The position numbers and the translations under genes are program-made. This document shows positions 17,305 through 25,600 of a DNA stretch of 64,000 bases, in pieces. The stretch lies in NCBI RefSeq assembly GCF_001303895.1, contig NZ_LJSD01000057.1, positions 92,862 to 156,861 of the forward strand. Direction: 5' to 3'. The notes under the pieces were generated by a model. The model searched no databases. It was not told where the DNA came from and worked only from the letters and a program-made list of their open reading frames with translations. The stretch comes from Mesorhizobium sp. 1M-11 (GTDB lineage: Bacteria; Pseudomonadota; Alphaproteobacteria; Rhizobiales; Rhizobiaceae). The first letter of the stretch is position 1. Every line of letters starts with the position of its first letter.

Positions 17305-17712
17305 TCAGCGTCGAATGAGGGAGGGTTTCGCCAGCTGCCTTGGAGCATGATCGCTGTGCAGCCTATTGCCGCCGCCAGCATCCGTTTGCCCAGTACCATT
17401 CTGCTTAAACTCGGCTAGCACGAGCCGGGCCCGTTCCCAATTTCCGAGGCGGCGCCGTGCTCGGTCGAGCTCATCTTCCAACCGCTCGAAGGTTGGCGAA
17501 TAAGCATCTCCATGGCGAACGACCAAGTAGGCAGCTACAGCTAGAACTCTTTCGAGTTTCTCCGCCGATAGTTGCGCTTCGTGAAACTTCGCCCCACGCA
17601 CCATTCTTAGATCCGCCTTTGGCGACCCGCAATCTGGGCAAATTCGTATCCGTGTGGGTGGGACTTCATGTGATCTGGCTCGGCTGATTGAACCACTACG
17701 GTGGTGCGCCAA
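17305..17712 (-). CDS. Small zinc-ribbon-like hypothetical protein
   Basis: The 135-residue frame has one CPDCGSPKADLRM zinc-knuckle-like motif near residue 25, followed by helical segments (EKLERVLAVAAYLVVRHGD and FERLEDELDRARRRLGNWERA). I do not recognise the family. It lies tail to tail with the integrase, six bases apart, which suits an accessory gene of the same element. No better frame covers the region; it could be a non-coding open frame. Confidence 0.5.
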   Translation of the reverse strand: MAHHRSGSISRARSHEVPPTRIRICPDCGSPKADLRMVRGAKFHEAQLSAEKLERVLAVAAYLVVRHGDAYSPTFERLEDELDRARRRLGNWERARLVLAEFKQNGTGQTDAGGGNRLHSDHAPRQLAKPSLIRR

Positions 17713-18153
17713 GCATCTGCTAGATGCCTAAGGTCAGGTATGGCTTTTATATACGCTGAGATGCGCGTTACGCTTGGGGAGAGGCTGGAGAGCAGCGCAA
17801 CAGCACTCCGATGGCATTGAGCATGCCGGAATCAGATCAATCCACAGAATTATTTTGTTGGTATTTCTGTTGGATGAATTCGCCGGAGGATGTTTCTAAA
17901 TAACTGAAAATATATAGAAATCTCTTTTCCTTCGATTCCGCCCCTGGGCACCATTTCTTCTATCTCACGCGAGTTCGCTTCGCTCACCGCTCCGATGGGG
18001 CGGCCTGATCGGCCGACGGGCGATCGCCCTTGCGAACCCTTCGGGTTCGAATACGCCGCTACCACTGTCGCAATCTTATGTTCGCCTTCAAGGTCGTCGG
18101 CCTGAGGGCTGACAGCGCGGCGCCGACACCACGCCGTGCTCGGCCGACAACTC
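17713..18153. other. Intergenic stretch of the putative island, with a tRNA fragment
   Basis: This 441-base gap contains the tRNA 3'-end fragment at 17931-17953 and an AT-rich patch before it. Several short hairpins follow, for example GAACCC-TTC-GGGTTC near 18035. A minus-strand frame (17850-18260) crosses it but overlaps the AraC gene and has no coding character. Confidence 0.5.
17931..17953 (+). repeat. Fragment of a tRNA 3' end (probably tRNA-Phe), candidate att remnant
   Basis: The 23 bases from TTCGATTCCG to CCTGGGCACCA read as the T-loop, T-stem 3' side, acceptor 3' strand (CCTGGGC), discriminator A and CCA of a tRNA. The implied 5' acceptor GCCCAGG fits a tRNA-Phe of this bacterial group, but no tRNA body lies upstream. 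Such orphan 3' ends are what island integration or excision leaves behind. Confidence 0.55.
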
Positions 18154-18972
18154 TCACTGCCGGCGAGCGCCGGGATGAAGAAGCCGCGCCTGCCCCGGGG
18201 TGATACCGAAGAAGACACGAAATGCCGCCCCGAAGGCGGGGATGCTCTCGAAGCCGGCAATCGAGGCTGCTTTCGCAGGCTGCGCCCCCATCGTCAGCGC
18301 ACTCAAGGCCTCGGTCAAACGAGCCTGCTGGCGCCACTGCCTGAAGCTCAATCCTGTCTCAGCCCGAAACATCCGAGCCAGCGTTCGGCTCGAGGCATTG
18401 GCGACCTCCCCCCATTCCTCCAGGCTCCGCTGGTCATGAGGCCGCTCGCGGAGTGCTGAAACCACCCTGCGCAAGCGGACATCTCGAGGCAAAGGCAAGC
18501 CGAGCGGCAGAGGCGTCGCTCTTGCGATTTCGTCGAGAGCCAATTCCGCCAGGTGGTGACCTCGGCCATGCGGCTCCCACTCCACGGGTTCGGCACACGC
18601 CGCAACGATCACTTCACGCAGCAGGCCGGAGACGGCGATGACCTTCGGCTCTCCTCCGACCCGCGTTGCGGCGTCCTCCCGCAGGAAGAGTTCCCGCATC
18701 GCCACCGGCCCATCCATGTTCACCGCATGCTGCGCGCCAGCCGGCAGGAACAGTGCCGTCGTCGGCGGTACGACATAGTTCGAGGCCTGCGTCTCCACAC
18801 GCATGACACCCGAGATCGCATACAGCAGTTGAGCTCTCGGGTGGCTGTGAAAGCCCGACGACAAGCCTGACGGGTAATCGCAGGCAAAGCCCACGATCGG
18901 CCGCGGGGCGGTCTCGAACGGCAGAATTTCAGCTTGTCTTGTTGGCGACAGAAATTGGCCAGTTGTCTTCAT
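18154..18972 (-). CDS. AraC family transcriptional regulator
   Basis: The 272-residue protein has an amino-terminal cupin-like sensor domain (SGFHSHPRAQLLYAISGVM near residue 40, VVPPTTALFLPAGAQHAV near residue 67) and a carboxy-terminal AraC double helix-turn-helix (TLARMFRAETGLSFRQWRQQ, then AFGAAFRVFFGITPGQAR). It is divergent from the cupin gene at 19041 with 68 bases between starts, suggesting that it controls or once controlled that gene. The inducer is unknown. Confidence 0.92.
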   Translation of the reverse strand: MKTTGQFLSPTRQAEILPFETAPRPIVGFACDYPSGLSSGFHSHPRAQLLYAISGVMRVETQASNYVVPPTTALFLPAGAQHAVNMDGPVAMRELFLREDAATRVGGEPKVIAVSGLLREVIVAACAEPVEWEPHGRGHHLAELALDEIARATPLPLGLPLPRDVRLRRVVSALRERPHDQRSLEEWGEVANASSRTLARMFRAETGLSFRQWRQQARLTEALSALTMGAQPAKAASIAGFESIPAFGAAFRVFFGITPGQARLLHPGARRQ

Positions 18973-19040
18973 TTGGCTAGCTTAAGTTAAACGCGGCTTC
19001 TTTCAAGAAGCGCATTTTCCAAACCAAAGAGGAAACTACC

Positions 19041-19398
19041 ATGAGCATGGGTCTCTTTCAGAAGATCGGATACGTCAAAGCGAACCAGCTGGTCGATGGC
19101 CCGATTACGCCAGGTCAGAACCGAAGAAAGGCGCTCGCAGCCGGCAACCTTTGGGTCGGCCAATGCCATGTCACGGCGTTGGATGCGCCGAGCCAGTGGC
19201 ACCACCACGAGGAATTCGACAGCGTGATGTACATGCTGTCAGGTCGTATCCGCGTCGATTTCGGTGAGAACGGACAGGACTCTTTCGAAATCGGGAAAGG
19301 CGATTACGCCTATTTCCCGCGGCGAAGGCGAGACCGTCGTCAATGTCGACGGTCCAGGAACGTTCGCACCCGAAAAGAGACAATCCGTCCCCGCCTGA
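19041..19398 (+). pseudogene. Cupin-domain protein, frameshifted
   Basis: The gene starts as a normal small cupin: MSMGLFQKIGY, the metal-binding WHHHEEFDSVMYMLSGRIRV near residue 54 and FEIGKGDYAYFPR near residue 84. Just after FPR (about 19320) the frame is lost: the start frame runs into arginine-rich nonsense to 19511, while the frame shifted by one base continues with GEGETVVNVDGPGTF and stops at 19398. The cupin motif 2 region is damaged, so the product is probably inactive. A start at 19041 with AGAGGAAA upstream is clear. Confidence 0.75.
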
Positions 19399-19496
19399 TC
19401 GAAGAAGCCGAGCTTCTCGAAAACAGAGCATTTCTCAAATCTTGGAACGCAAGGGGCGAGCAAGGTGGCTGGCTGATCACAATTCAACGCGTGAGA

Positions 19497-20534
19497 CTAT
19501 TCCAGGTCTAGAGCGTGCCCGCTGTTCGGTCGTGCCGTCGACGCGCGCTCGCGGAGTGTTGGTTCAATCACCACGGGCACGTCAAGGCGTTCCCCTTCAA
19601 GTCTCCTGACGAGAAGCGCGACGGCCTCGCGGCCCATGGCGGCGCCATGGAGGTCCAGGGCCGTGACGGGTACAGGATGGCTACGGGCGATCTCGCTGTC
19701 TGAAAGCGTGGACAGCATGAGCTCGCCCGGGATCGGGATGGCAAGGTCTTCCGCCGTCAGCGCCACACCGGCGGCGAACCGGCTCGTCGCGGCGATAATG
19801 GCATCGGGCCGTTGTGGAGAGGTCAGCTCGGTCCTGGCTGCATGGCGTGCGGCCTCCGCGCCCCCGACCTCGTCCACAAGGACGGTGCGCACGCGGATGC
19901 CGGTCTCCGTCGCCCAGTCGCTGCACGCCCGTCTCGCCTCGACAAGCCAGCTGTTTTCGTCCCGACCGCAAAAGAACGATATGCTTCCGGCGCCGTTGCC
20001 GCGCAGATGGTCGAGCAGGGAGCGGACGCCATTGTAGTCGTCACGCCGAACGCTCCACTCAAAGGTGGGATCGTCGGGTTCCGGGTCGGCAAACACGAAG
20101 GGCACCTCCCGTTGTCTGAGCAGCGCGGCAACGGGATCGCTCCTGTGAGGGGCGACAACGATGCAACCGTCCATGGGCAGTGCCGACAAAGCCCCCTCCT
20201 TGAGCTCCGGAATGTGCAACAGGCCAAGTCCTCTGGACAGCGCCGCTGCCGCTGCCGCGCCCGCCAGGCGGATATGATACTCGGTTCCGCTCATCGAACC
20301 GCGGATGGCGTCGCTCGGCCGGAACACGATGCCAAGGACACCGGTCTTCCCGGTTCGGAGGCTCCGGGCGACCGGGTCGGCCCGGTAGCCGACGCGTTCA
20401 ACTGCGGCGAGAACCGCGGCACGCGTTTTCTCTCCCGTGCGTCCCTTGCCGTTCAGCACGTGGGAAACCGTCGTTATGGAGACGCCAGCAGCCTCCGCAA
20501 CATCCTTGATCGTCGCTGACAATTCAGCCCTCAT
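19497..20534 (-). CDS. LacI family transcriptional regulator
   Basis: The 345-residue repressor has the LacI helix-turn-helix and hinge (IKDVAEAAGVSITTVSHVL near residue 9, then RSLRTGKTGVLGIVF). A periplasmic-binding-protein-like effector domain follows. The start at 20534 (MRAELSATIKD) places the DNA-binding domain at the amino terminus; a further in-frame start at 20588 would overlap the operator. It is divergent from the MFS gene, and the palindrome at 20568-20592 lies between them, so it most likely represses the transporter-ggt operon and itself. Confidence 0.94.
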   Translation of the reverse strand: MRAELSATIKDVAEAAGVSITTVSHVLNGKGRTGEKTRAAVLAAVERVGYRADPVARSLRTGKTGVLGIVFRPSDAIRGSMSGTEYHIRLAGAAAAAALSRGLGLLHIPELKEGALSALPMDGCIVVAPHRSDPVAALLRQREVPFVFADPEPDDPTFEWSVRRDDYNGVRSLLDHLRGNGAGSISFFCGRDENSWLVEARRACSDWATETGIRVRTVLVDEVGGAEAARHAARTELTSPQRPDAIIAATSRFAAGVALTAEDLAIPIPGELMLSTLSDSEIARSHPVPVTALDLHGAAMGREAVALLVRRLEGERLDVPVVIEPTLRERASTARPNSGHALDLE

Positions 20535-20567
20535 TGCTGGTTTTGAAAAGATTTGACATTGCCCAAT

Positions 20568-20592
20568 CGTTTTGGCAACTTTTGCCAAAACG
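20568..20592. promoter_or_regulatory. LacI-type operator palindrome
   Basis: CGTTTTGGCAA and TTGCCAAAACG form a perfect 11-base inverted repeat around CTT, midway between the divergent LacI and MFS starts (34 and 27 bases away). Two smaller CG-centred palindromes of the usual LacI-family type overlap its edges (CCAATCGTTTTGG and AAAACGTTTT, centres 23 bases apart), so it may be a double site. Confidence 0.8.
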
Positions 20593-20618
20593 TTTTATCA
20601 AATCCTGGGAGGATTTTT

Positions 20619-21956
20619 ATGACGGCTCGTGCAGCCACCCAATCCGCATTGCCATCCGAGAAGGTCAATGCCGTGCCGCCGATGCGGGTCGCAATGGCAA
20701 GTCTGATCGGCACGGCAGTCGAGTGGTACGACTTTTTCCTGTTCGGGATCTGCGCCGCGCTGGTCTTTCCGCATGTGTTCTTCCCCGAAGCCGACCAAAC
20801 CACGGCCCTTCTCGCCTCGTTCGGGACGTTCGGGGTCGCCTTCCTTGCAAGGCCGCTCGGAGCCGCCTTGTTCGGGCATTTCGGAGACACGGTCGGACGC
20901 AAGGCGGCTCTCGTCACCACCCTTCTTCTGATGGGGATCGCCACCTTTCTCATCGGTCTCGTTCCCGGATATGCCACGATCGGCGTGTGGGGAGCGGTGA
21001 TCCTGGTGATCCTCCGTCTCGCCCAGGGCGTGGCCATCGGCGGCGAATGGGGCGGCGCAGCACTGATGGCGATCGAACATTCTCCGAAGGGCAAGCGCGG
21101 CTTCTTCGGCGCGTTCAGCCAGATCGGCAATCCGATCGGCTTTTTCCTGTGCAACGCCGTGCTGCAGGTCGTCATTTTCCTGACCAGCGAAGCCGCGTTC
21201 CTGGAATGGGGATGGCGCATCGGCTTTCTGATGAGCGGAGTGCTGGTCGTTTTCGGTCTTTATGTGCGTCTGACCGTGACCGAATCGAAGGTCTTCCTCG
21301 AGACCAAGCAATCCGAAGCCAATGCCAGGAAGAAGAGCATCCCGTTTTCCGTTCTCTTTCGCGACCACTTCAAGGTGCTGGCGCTGACCGTGCTGTTGCA
21401 GGCAGCCTTTTCATTCGGCGCCTATGCGCTGATTTCATTCTACGGCGCCTACACCAAGGGCACTTTGCACCTTCCAGCCAGTTGGGTGCTGATTTCCGGC
21501 ATGATCGGCGCCGTCGCCAGCATCCCGGCATATTTCTTCTTCGCCACGCTCTCCGACCGGATTGGCCGAAAGGCCGTCTATGTGATCGGACTGCTGGGCT
21601 GGCTCGTGATCGCATTCCCCTTCTACTGGCTCATCAACACCCAGACCCTGGCGGGCATGATCGTCGCCAGCATCCTTGCCTGGGCAGTTGGACATGCAGG
21701 CACCTATGCGGTGCAGTCCAGCTATCTCGCCGAGGCGTTTCCGACCGAGATCCGCTACACCGGCGTTTCGGTCAGCTACCAGCTTGCTTCGGTGATTTGG
21801 AGCGGGCCGTCGAGCTTCATCGCCGTCTGGCTCTTTTCGAGCTTCGGGACGATCTATGCCGTGTCGGCGTTCGTCGCGGTCGGCGCGCTGCTGAGCCTCC
21901 TCAGTCTTATCAGCCTCAGGGAAACCTATCAGTCCGAGCTGAGCCCAAAATCCTGA
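20619..21956 (+). CDS. MFS transporter, metabolite:H+ symporter (MHS) family
   Basis: The 445-residue protein has 12 predicted membrane helices and MHS-family motifs: GTAVEWYDFFLFG near residue 30, the loop GHFGDTVGRKAAL near residue 88 and QGVAIGGEWGGAALMAIEH near residue 140. A strong GGGAGGA ribosome site precedes the ATG at 20619. It is followed 18 bases later by a gamma-glutamyltransferase gene, so a gamma-glutamyl compound or related organic acid is a reasonable but unproven substrate. Confidence 0.93.
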   Translation: MTARAATQSALPSEKVNAVPPMRVAMASLIGTAVEWYDFFLFGICAALVFPHVFFPEADQTTALLASFGTFGVAFLARPLGAALFGHFGDTVGRKAALVTTLLLMGIATFLIGLVPGYATIGVWGAVILVILRLAQGVAIGGEWGGAALMAIEHSPKGKRGFFGAFSQIGNPIGFFLCNAVLQVVIFLTSEAAFLEWGWRIGFLMSGVLVVFGLYVRLTVTESKVFLETKQSEANARKKSIPFSVLFRDHFKVLALTVLLQAAFSFGAYALISFYGAYTKGTLHLPASWVLISGMIGAVASIPAYFFFATLSDRIGRKAVYVIGLLGWLVIAFPFYWLINTQTLAGMIVASILAWAVGHAGTYAVQSSYLAEAFPTEIRYTGVSVSYQLASVIWSGPSSFIAVWLFSSFGTIYAVSAFVAVGALLSLLSLISLRETYQSELSPKS

Positions 21957-21974
21957 CGAAGGAGCGAGCGAACG

Positions 21975-23753
21975 ATGTCTGTATCCAAGCAATCCATCAC
22001 CAAGCAAAGCGCCAGCGGCCGCAAGGGCTCGGTTTCGGCCGCGAGGCAACAAAGCGCCGATGCCGGGATTGCCATGCTCGAACTGGGCGGCAATGCGGTG
22101 GATGCCGCGGTCGCCGCAGGTCTGGTCGCCGGGGTCATCGAACCGATGGAGACCACGCTGGCCGGATCCGGTTTCATGCTGGTCCATTCGCCAGAGGAGC
22201 GAAAGACCTTCTCCGTGGAATTCGCGCCCCGCGCGCCAGGCGCCGCATCCCCCGGCATGTACCGTATCGATACGAGCAGGAGCACGGATCGTGGCCTGGG
22301 GATCTCCACCGTTGTCGATGACGAGAACCTGGAAGGCATCAAGGCTGCTGGCGTGCCGGCGACTCTGTCGGGCCTGATAAAAGGACATGAGCGGTTCGGG
22401 AAATTGCCGCTCAGGACAGTCGTCGAGCCCGCAATCGCGGTTGCCAGGGATGGATTTCCGGCGGATTCCTACTTCGCGCTCGAGGTTCTGGCCAATCTCG
22501 CAGCCCTTCGCCGCAATCCGGGGGCGAGCGAGGTCTTTCTGTCGGATGGCGACCCGATCCCGGTTGCCCATCTGGGCGAAACCAGTCTCGGAACGCCTCC
22601 GATGGTCAAGCAGGCACGGCTTGCAGAGACGCTCGCGATGATTGCCGAAGATGGCATAACAGCTCTCACCCACGGCGCGATCGGCGACAACCTCGTCGAG
22701 ACAGCCCAAGAACTGGGAGGACTTCTCTCCAGAGACGACCTGCGCGAGGAAACGACGCGCATTGTCGAGGCACGGCGCCTCCGGTTCCGCGACCATGATG
22801 TCTGGGGGCCGAGTGCGCCTTGCGGCACACTCACGCAGTTTCAGATGCTCAAGCTCTGGGAGCGCCTGTTTCCGACCGGCGGGCCGCAGTCGGATACCGA
22901 CGAGCGGCTGCAGCGTCTGGCCGATGTCAGCTGGCATGCTTTCGCCGACCGCTATCATTGGCTGGCGGATCCGGATTTCGTGCCGGTGCCAGAGCACGGT
23001 CTATTGTCCGACGCCTATATCGACGAAATCGCAACGCTGATCGAAACCGAGGCACCTGCACCCCGGAGCCTGCCGGGCGATCCATCGCCATGGGAGATGT
23101 TCGCCGGCATCGCGGCCCATGACCCGTGGGCGCATGACAGCTCCCGGAGGCGACGGCAGGAGTGGATAGCGGCCGGTTCGACCGAACCGACATCCGGCAC
23201 GACACACGTCTCGGTCATCGATGCCCAGGGAATGGCGGTTTCGCTGACGCACACGGCCGCCAATCACTTCGGCAGCAAAGTGGTCTGTCGTCGGACCGGG
23301 CTGCTCTTCGACGGAGCCATGGGATGGTTCAACGCGCGCCCGAACGCAGCCAACAGCATTGCCGGCCTCAAACGGCCGCTCGCCAACATGGCTCCAATGA
23401 TCCTGACGAAAGACAGCGAGGCCCGGGCCGCGCTGGGAGCGCCCGGCGGACGCCGGATCATAAGTGCCGTTGTCCAGTTGGCGATCAACATCATCGAAAG
23501 GCGCATGAATGCCGAAGGCAGCGTCCTTGCGGCCCGGATCGACGCCAGCGGACCGGCGATCCTCGTGTCGGAACGTCTGGCGCATAACGTCAGGCATTGG
23601 GACCAGAAAAGATATCCTACGCGGCTTGTCGAAGAGCAGTTCGCGCCATTCGGCTACGAGTTAGCGCGGCCTGCCATCGTGCTCCGGAGCCCGGAGGGCG
23701 TGATATCGGGCGCGACCGATCCTTTTACAAAGGGATATTCATCGGCGATCTAG
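21975..23753 (+). CDS. Gamma-glutamyltransferase family protein, no signal peptide
   Basis: The 592-residue protein is an N-terminal nucleophile hydrolase of the GGT family: GGNAVDAAVAAGLVAGVIEP near residue 38 and the autoprocessing site SGTTHVSVIDAQG near residue 408, whose Thr becomes the nucleophile. Unlike the periplasmic GGT at 33081 it has no signal peptide and should act in the cytoplasm on imported material. Its sequence differs clearly from that second copy. It is the second gene of the LacI-controlled unit, after the MHS transporter. Confidence 0.9.
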   Translation: MSVSKQSITKQSASGRKGSVSAARQQSADAGIAMLELGGNAVDAAVAAGLVAGVIEPMETTLAGSGFMLVHSPEERKTFSVEFAPRAPGAASPGMYRIDTSRSTDRGLGISTVVDDENLEGIKAAGVPATLSGLIKGHERFGKLPLRTVVEPAIAVARDGFPADSYFALEVLANLAALRRNPGASEVFLSDGDPIPVAHLGETSLGTPPMVKQARLAETLAMIAEDGITALTHGAIGDNLVETAQELGGLLSRDDLREETTRIVEARRLRFRDHDVWGPSAPCGTLTQFQMLKLWERLFPTGGPQSDTDERLQRLADVSWHAFADRYHWLADPDFVPVPEHGLLSDAYIDEIATLIETEAPAPRSLPGDPSPWEMFAGIAAHDPWAHDSSRRRRQEWIAAGSTEPTSGTTHVSVIDAQGMAVSLTHTAANHFGSKVVCRRTGLLFDGAMGWFNARPNAANSIAGLKRPLANMAPMILTKDSEARAALGAPGGRRIISAVVQLAINIIERRMNAEGSVLAARIDASGPAILVSERLAHNVRHWDQKRYPTRLVEEQFAPFGYELARPAIVLRSPEGVISGATDPFTKGYSSAI

Positions 23754-23804
23754 GGGGCTTCCGGGGCCGGAGAGCATTCTCTGCCCGGTCGGCTTCCAGG
23801 AGTC

Positions 23805-24695
23805 TCACGGCGCGTCCAGAAACCCGTTCAAGGACTTCGCCACCTTCTCGGGAAACTCCCAGAACATGTTGTGGCCGGCGCCGGCAAAGGCTTCGAATTT
23901 CGCGGCTGGATAGGCCTTCTTCAAAGCGTCCTGATGCTTGCTGTCGAAGAGCTGGTCCTGGTCGCCCCAGAAGATCATCATCGGCGCCTTGATGGTCGGT
24001 GCCAGGCTGCTGAAGTCATAGGCAGACAGCCCCCACATGACGCCGTGCCAGACCTGGATCGGAACCCCGGCGCTCTCGGCTCGCTCGCGGTCGATATAGT
24101 CCATGTCCACTGGATTGGGGTTCCAGTACCAGTCGGTCATGAACTTGCCATTCGGGTCGATAGGTGCCTGCAGCGGCATGATGTTGTCCCACAGCCAGGA
24201 ACCTGGCCCGCCGCCCGGCTTCAGCGAAGACGAGACCAGAACCAGGTGATCGACCTTCTCGGGATGGGTCGCCGCCAGCATCTGCGCGGTCATCGATCCC
24301 AGCGAGTGTCCGACGACGTCAGCTTTCTTCACGCCCACGGCGTCTAGGAAGAGCGATGCGTCGTTTGCCAGGTCGGTGATGGCGTAGCAGCAATCCGGTG
24401 CGCTCGACTTTCCGTGGCCGCGCAGGTCGATGGCGAACACATGCCTCGATTTCAGATAGGGTGCCAGCAGCGACCAGCTGCGGCTGTTGTCGGTATAGCC
24501 GTGGATAAGCAGCAGCGGCTTGCCGGTCGTGTCGCCCATCTCGACATAGGCGATCTTCTGGCCGTTCGGCAGATCGATGCTTTTCTTCGCGCCTGCCCAT
24601 TCGGCCTGGCTCGGAGCTGGTATCTCCTCCGCAACAGCCACGACAGGCACTGCCAGCAACAACACGGCCAAGGCCAAGCTGCGAATGGAACGCAT
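23805..24695 (-). CDS. Secreted alpha/beta hydrolase
   Basis: The 296-residue protein has a signal peptide (MRSIRSLALAVLLLAVPVVAVA) and an alpha/beta-hydrolase fold: LLIHGYTDNSRSW oxyanion segment near residue 80, nucleophile elbow VVGHSLGSMTAQ near residue 128, an acid in FWGDQDQLF and the catalytic His in GAGHNMFW. The resemblance is to haloperoxidase/esterase-type hydrolases; the substrate is unknown. It converges on the gamma-glutamyltransferase gene with 51 bases between stops. Confidence 0.9.
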   Translation of the reverse strand: MRSIRSLALAVLLLAVPVVAVAEEIPAPSQAEWAGAKKSIDLPNGQKIAYVEMGDTTGKPLLLIHGYTDNSRSWSLLAPYLKSRHVFAIDLRGHGKSSAPDCCYAITDLANDASLFLDAVGVKKADVVGHSLGSMTAQMLAATHPEKVDHLVLVSSSLKPGGGPGSWLWDNIMPLQAPIDPNGKFMTDWYWNPNPVDMDYIDRERAESAGVPIQVWHGVMWGLSAYDFSSLAPTIKAPMMIFWGDQDQLFDSKHQDALKKAYPAAKFEAFAGAGHNMFWEFPEKVAKSLNGFLDAP

Positions 24696-24908
24696 CCCCT
24701 ATCCTCCTCTATTTTCGGGAAGAATGCTGACAATCGCGGCCACGCCCTATGCCGCTGGCGACATTGACGGTCGCACACGGCGTGCCTCTGCGGCGTATCG
24801 CCAATTCACTCCGCCGCATGCCACAGGTCGGGGCTGCCTTGTGCTGCCGAAAGCTGACTGGAATGTGCAAACCTTTTGGCTCAGCCCGCAATGCCGCGGG
24901 GGGCGCTC

Positions 24909-25241
24909 TCACATCCGATACGCGATTGCGGTCGCCTCCAGTCCAGGCAGCAGGCCGCAGCGGTCGAGCAATCCGGTCTGCGCATATTTCACCTTGTAGA
25001 CGCCGGAAGCTCCAATTGCCGCTGCTTCATCCTGCAGGGCTTTCAACGCGTCGGCACTCGAAGGCGTCGGAGCAATAAAGCTGTCAGCGCAAATCATGGC
25101 GCTCACCCGCTGCATGATCGATGCGTGCAGCGGCAGGTCTGGTGCGACCGTGACATTCGCGCCGCTGCCGACAACGCGCGACGGAGACGCGCAGCCAACC
25201 AGAACCAGGGCAATTGCGATACAAGCTACAGCAACGCGCAT
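24909..25241 (-). CDS. Small lipoprotein of unknown function
   Basis: The 110-residue protein has a lipoprotein signal (MRVAVACIAIALVLVGCASP; lipobox LVGC with Cys17). The mature part, with paired cysteines (AMICADSF and LLDRCGLLPG), ends TAIAYRM. The ATG at 25241 has GGAAGGA upstream; an in-frame ATG at 25265 would add eight residues. I do not recognise the family. Confidence 0.65.
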   Translation of the reverse strand: MRVAVACIAIALVLVGCASPSRVVGSGANVTVAPDLPLHASIMQRVSAMICADSFIAPTPSSADALKALQDEAAAIGASGVYKVKYAQTGLLDRCGLLPGLEATAIAYRM

Positions 25242-25419
25242 GAGGCCATCCTTCCGCAATGCCATATCTATACAGATACGAGAGCGATTGGGTAATCGGT
25301 CTTGGCTCGCCTGCCAGGAGCAGCACAATGAATAGGATGATCTGAGGGAATGAGCTGATTTTGAGGCCGGGAACCGGCAGGCGCTACCCGTCGCAGCACT
25401 AGCCCTATCCACAATCCTG

Positions 25420-25470
25420 AAAAAAGCAAAGCCCGTCTGCTCTTTTGTAGGCGTATGCCTGCAGACGGGC
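25420..25470 (-). terminator. Terminator-like hairpin downstream of the MFS exporter
   Basis: On the minus strand GCCCGTCTGC ... GCAGACGGGC forms a ten-base stem followed by TTTGCTTTTTT. It lies about 130 bases after the stop of the exporter gene and would end the tetR-MFS transcript. The rest of the 25242-25600 gap holds nothing that I can support. Confidence 0.75.
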
Positions 25471-25600
25471 CTGCCCTCGTACGACGATGCATCCCCGCAC
25501 GAATAGAGCACGGCGACGATATCGCTCTGATCGGGCAATGAAATTATACTTTGTGGCAATGCCTGGCAGAACAGAAATCGGCGAACCGGGGAGAACTGGA

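Noticed and set aside
17850..18260. 136-codon minus-strand frame crossing the tRNA fragment
   Set aside because: It overlaps the AraC gene and part is translated from the tRNA 3' end antisense; no domain.
20534..22321. 595-codon plus-strand frame over the MFS gene
   Set aside because: Same-strand alternative frame of the MHS transporter; arginine/serine-rich and without membrane character.
15859..25250. A complete integrative conjugative element
   Set aside because: Only an integrase is present; no relaxase, type IV secretion or excisionase genes, and no direct repeat of the tRNA-Ser end was found within the window.
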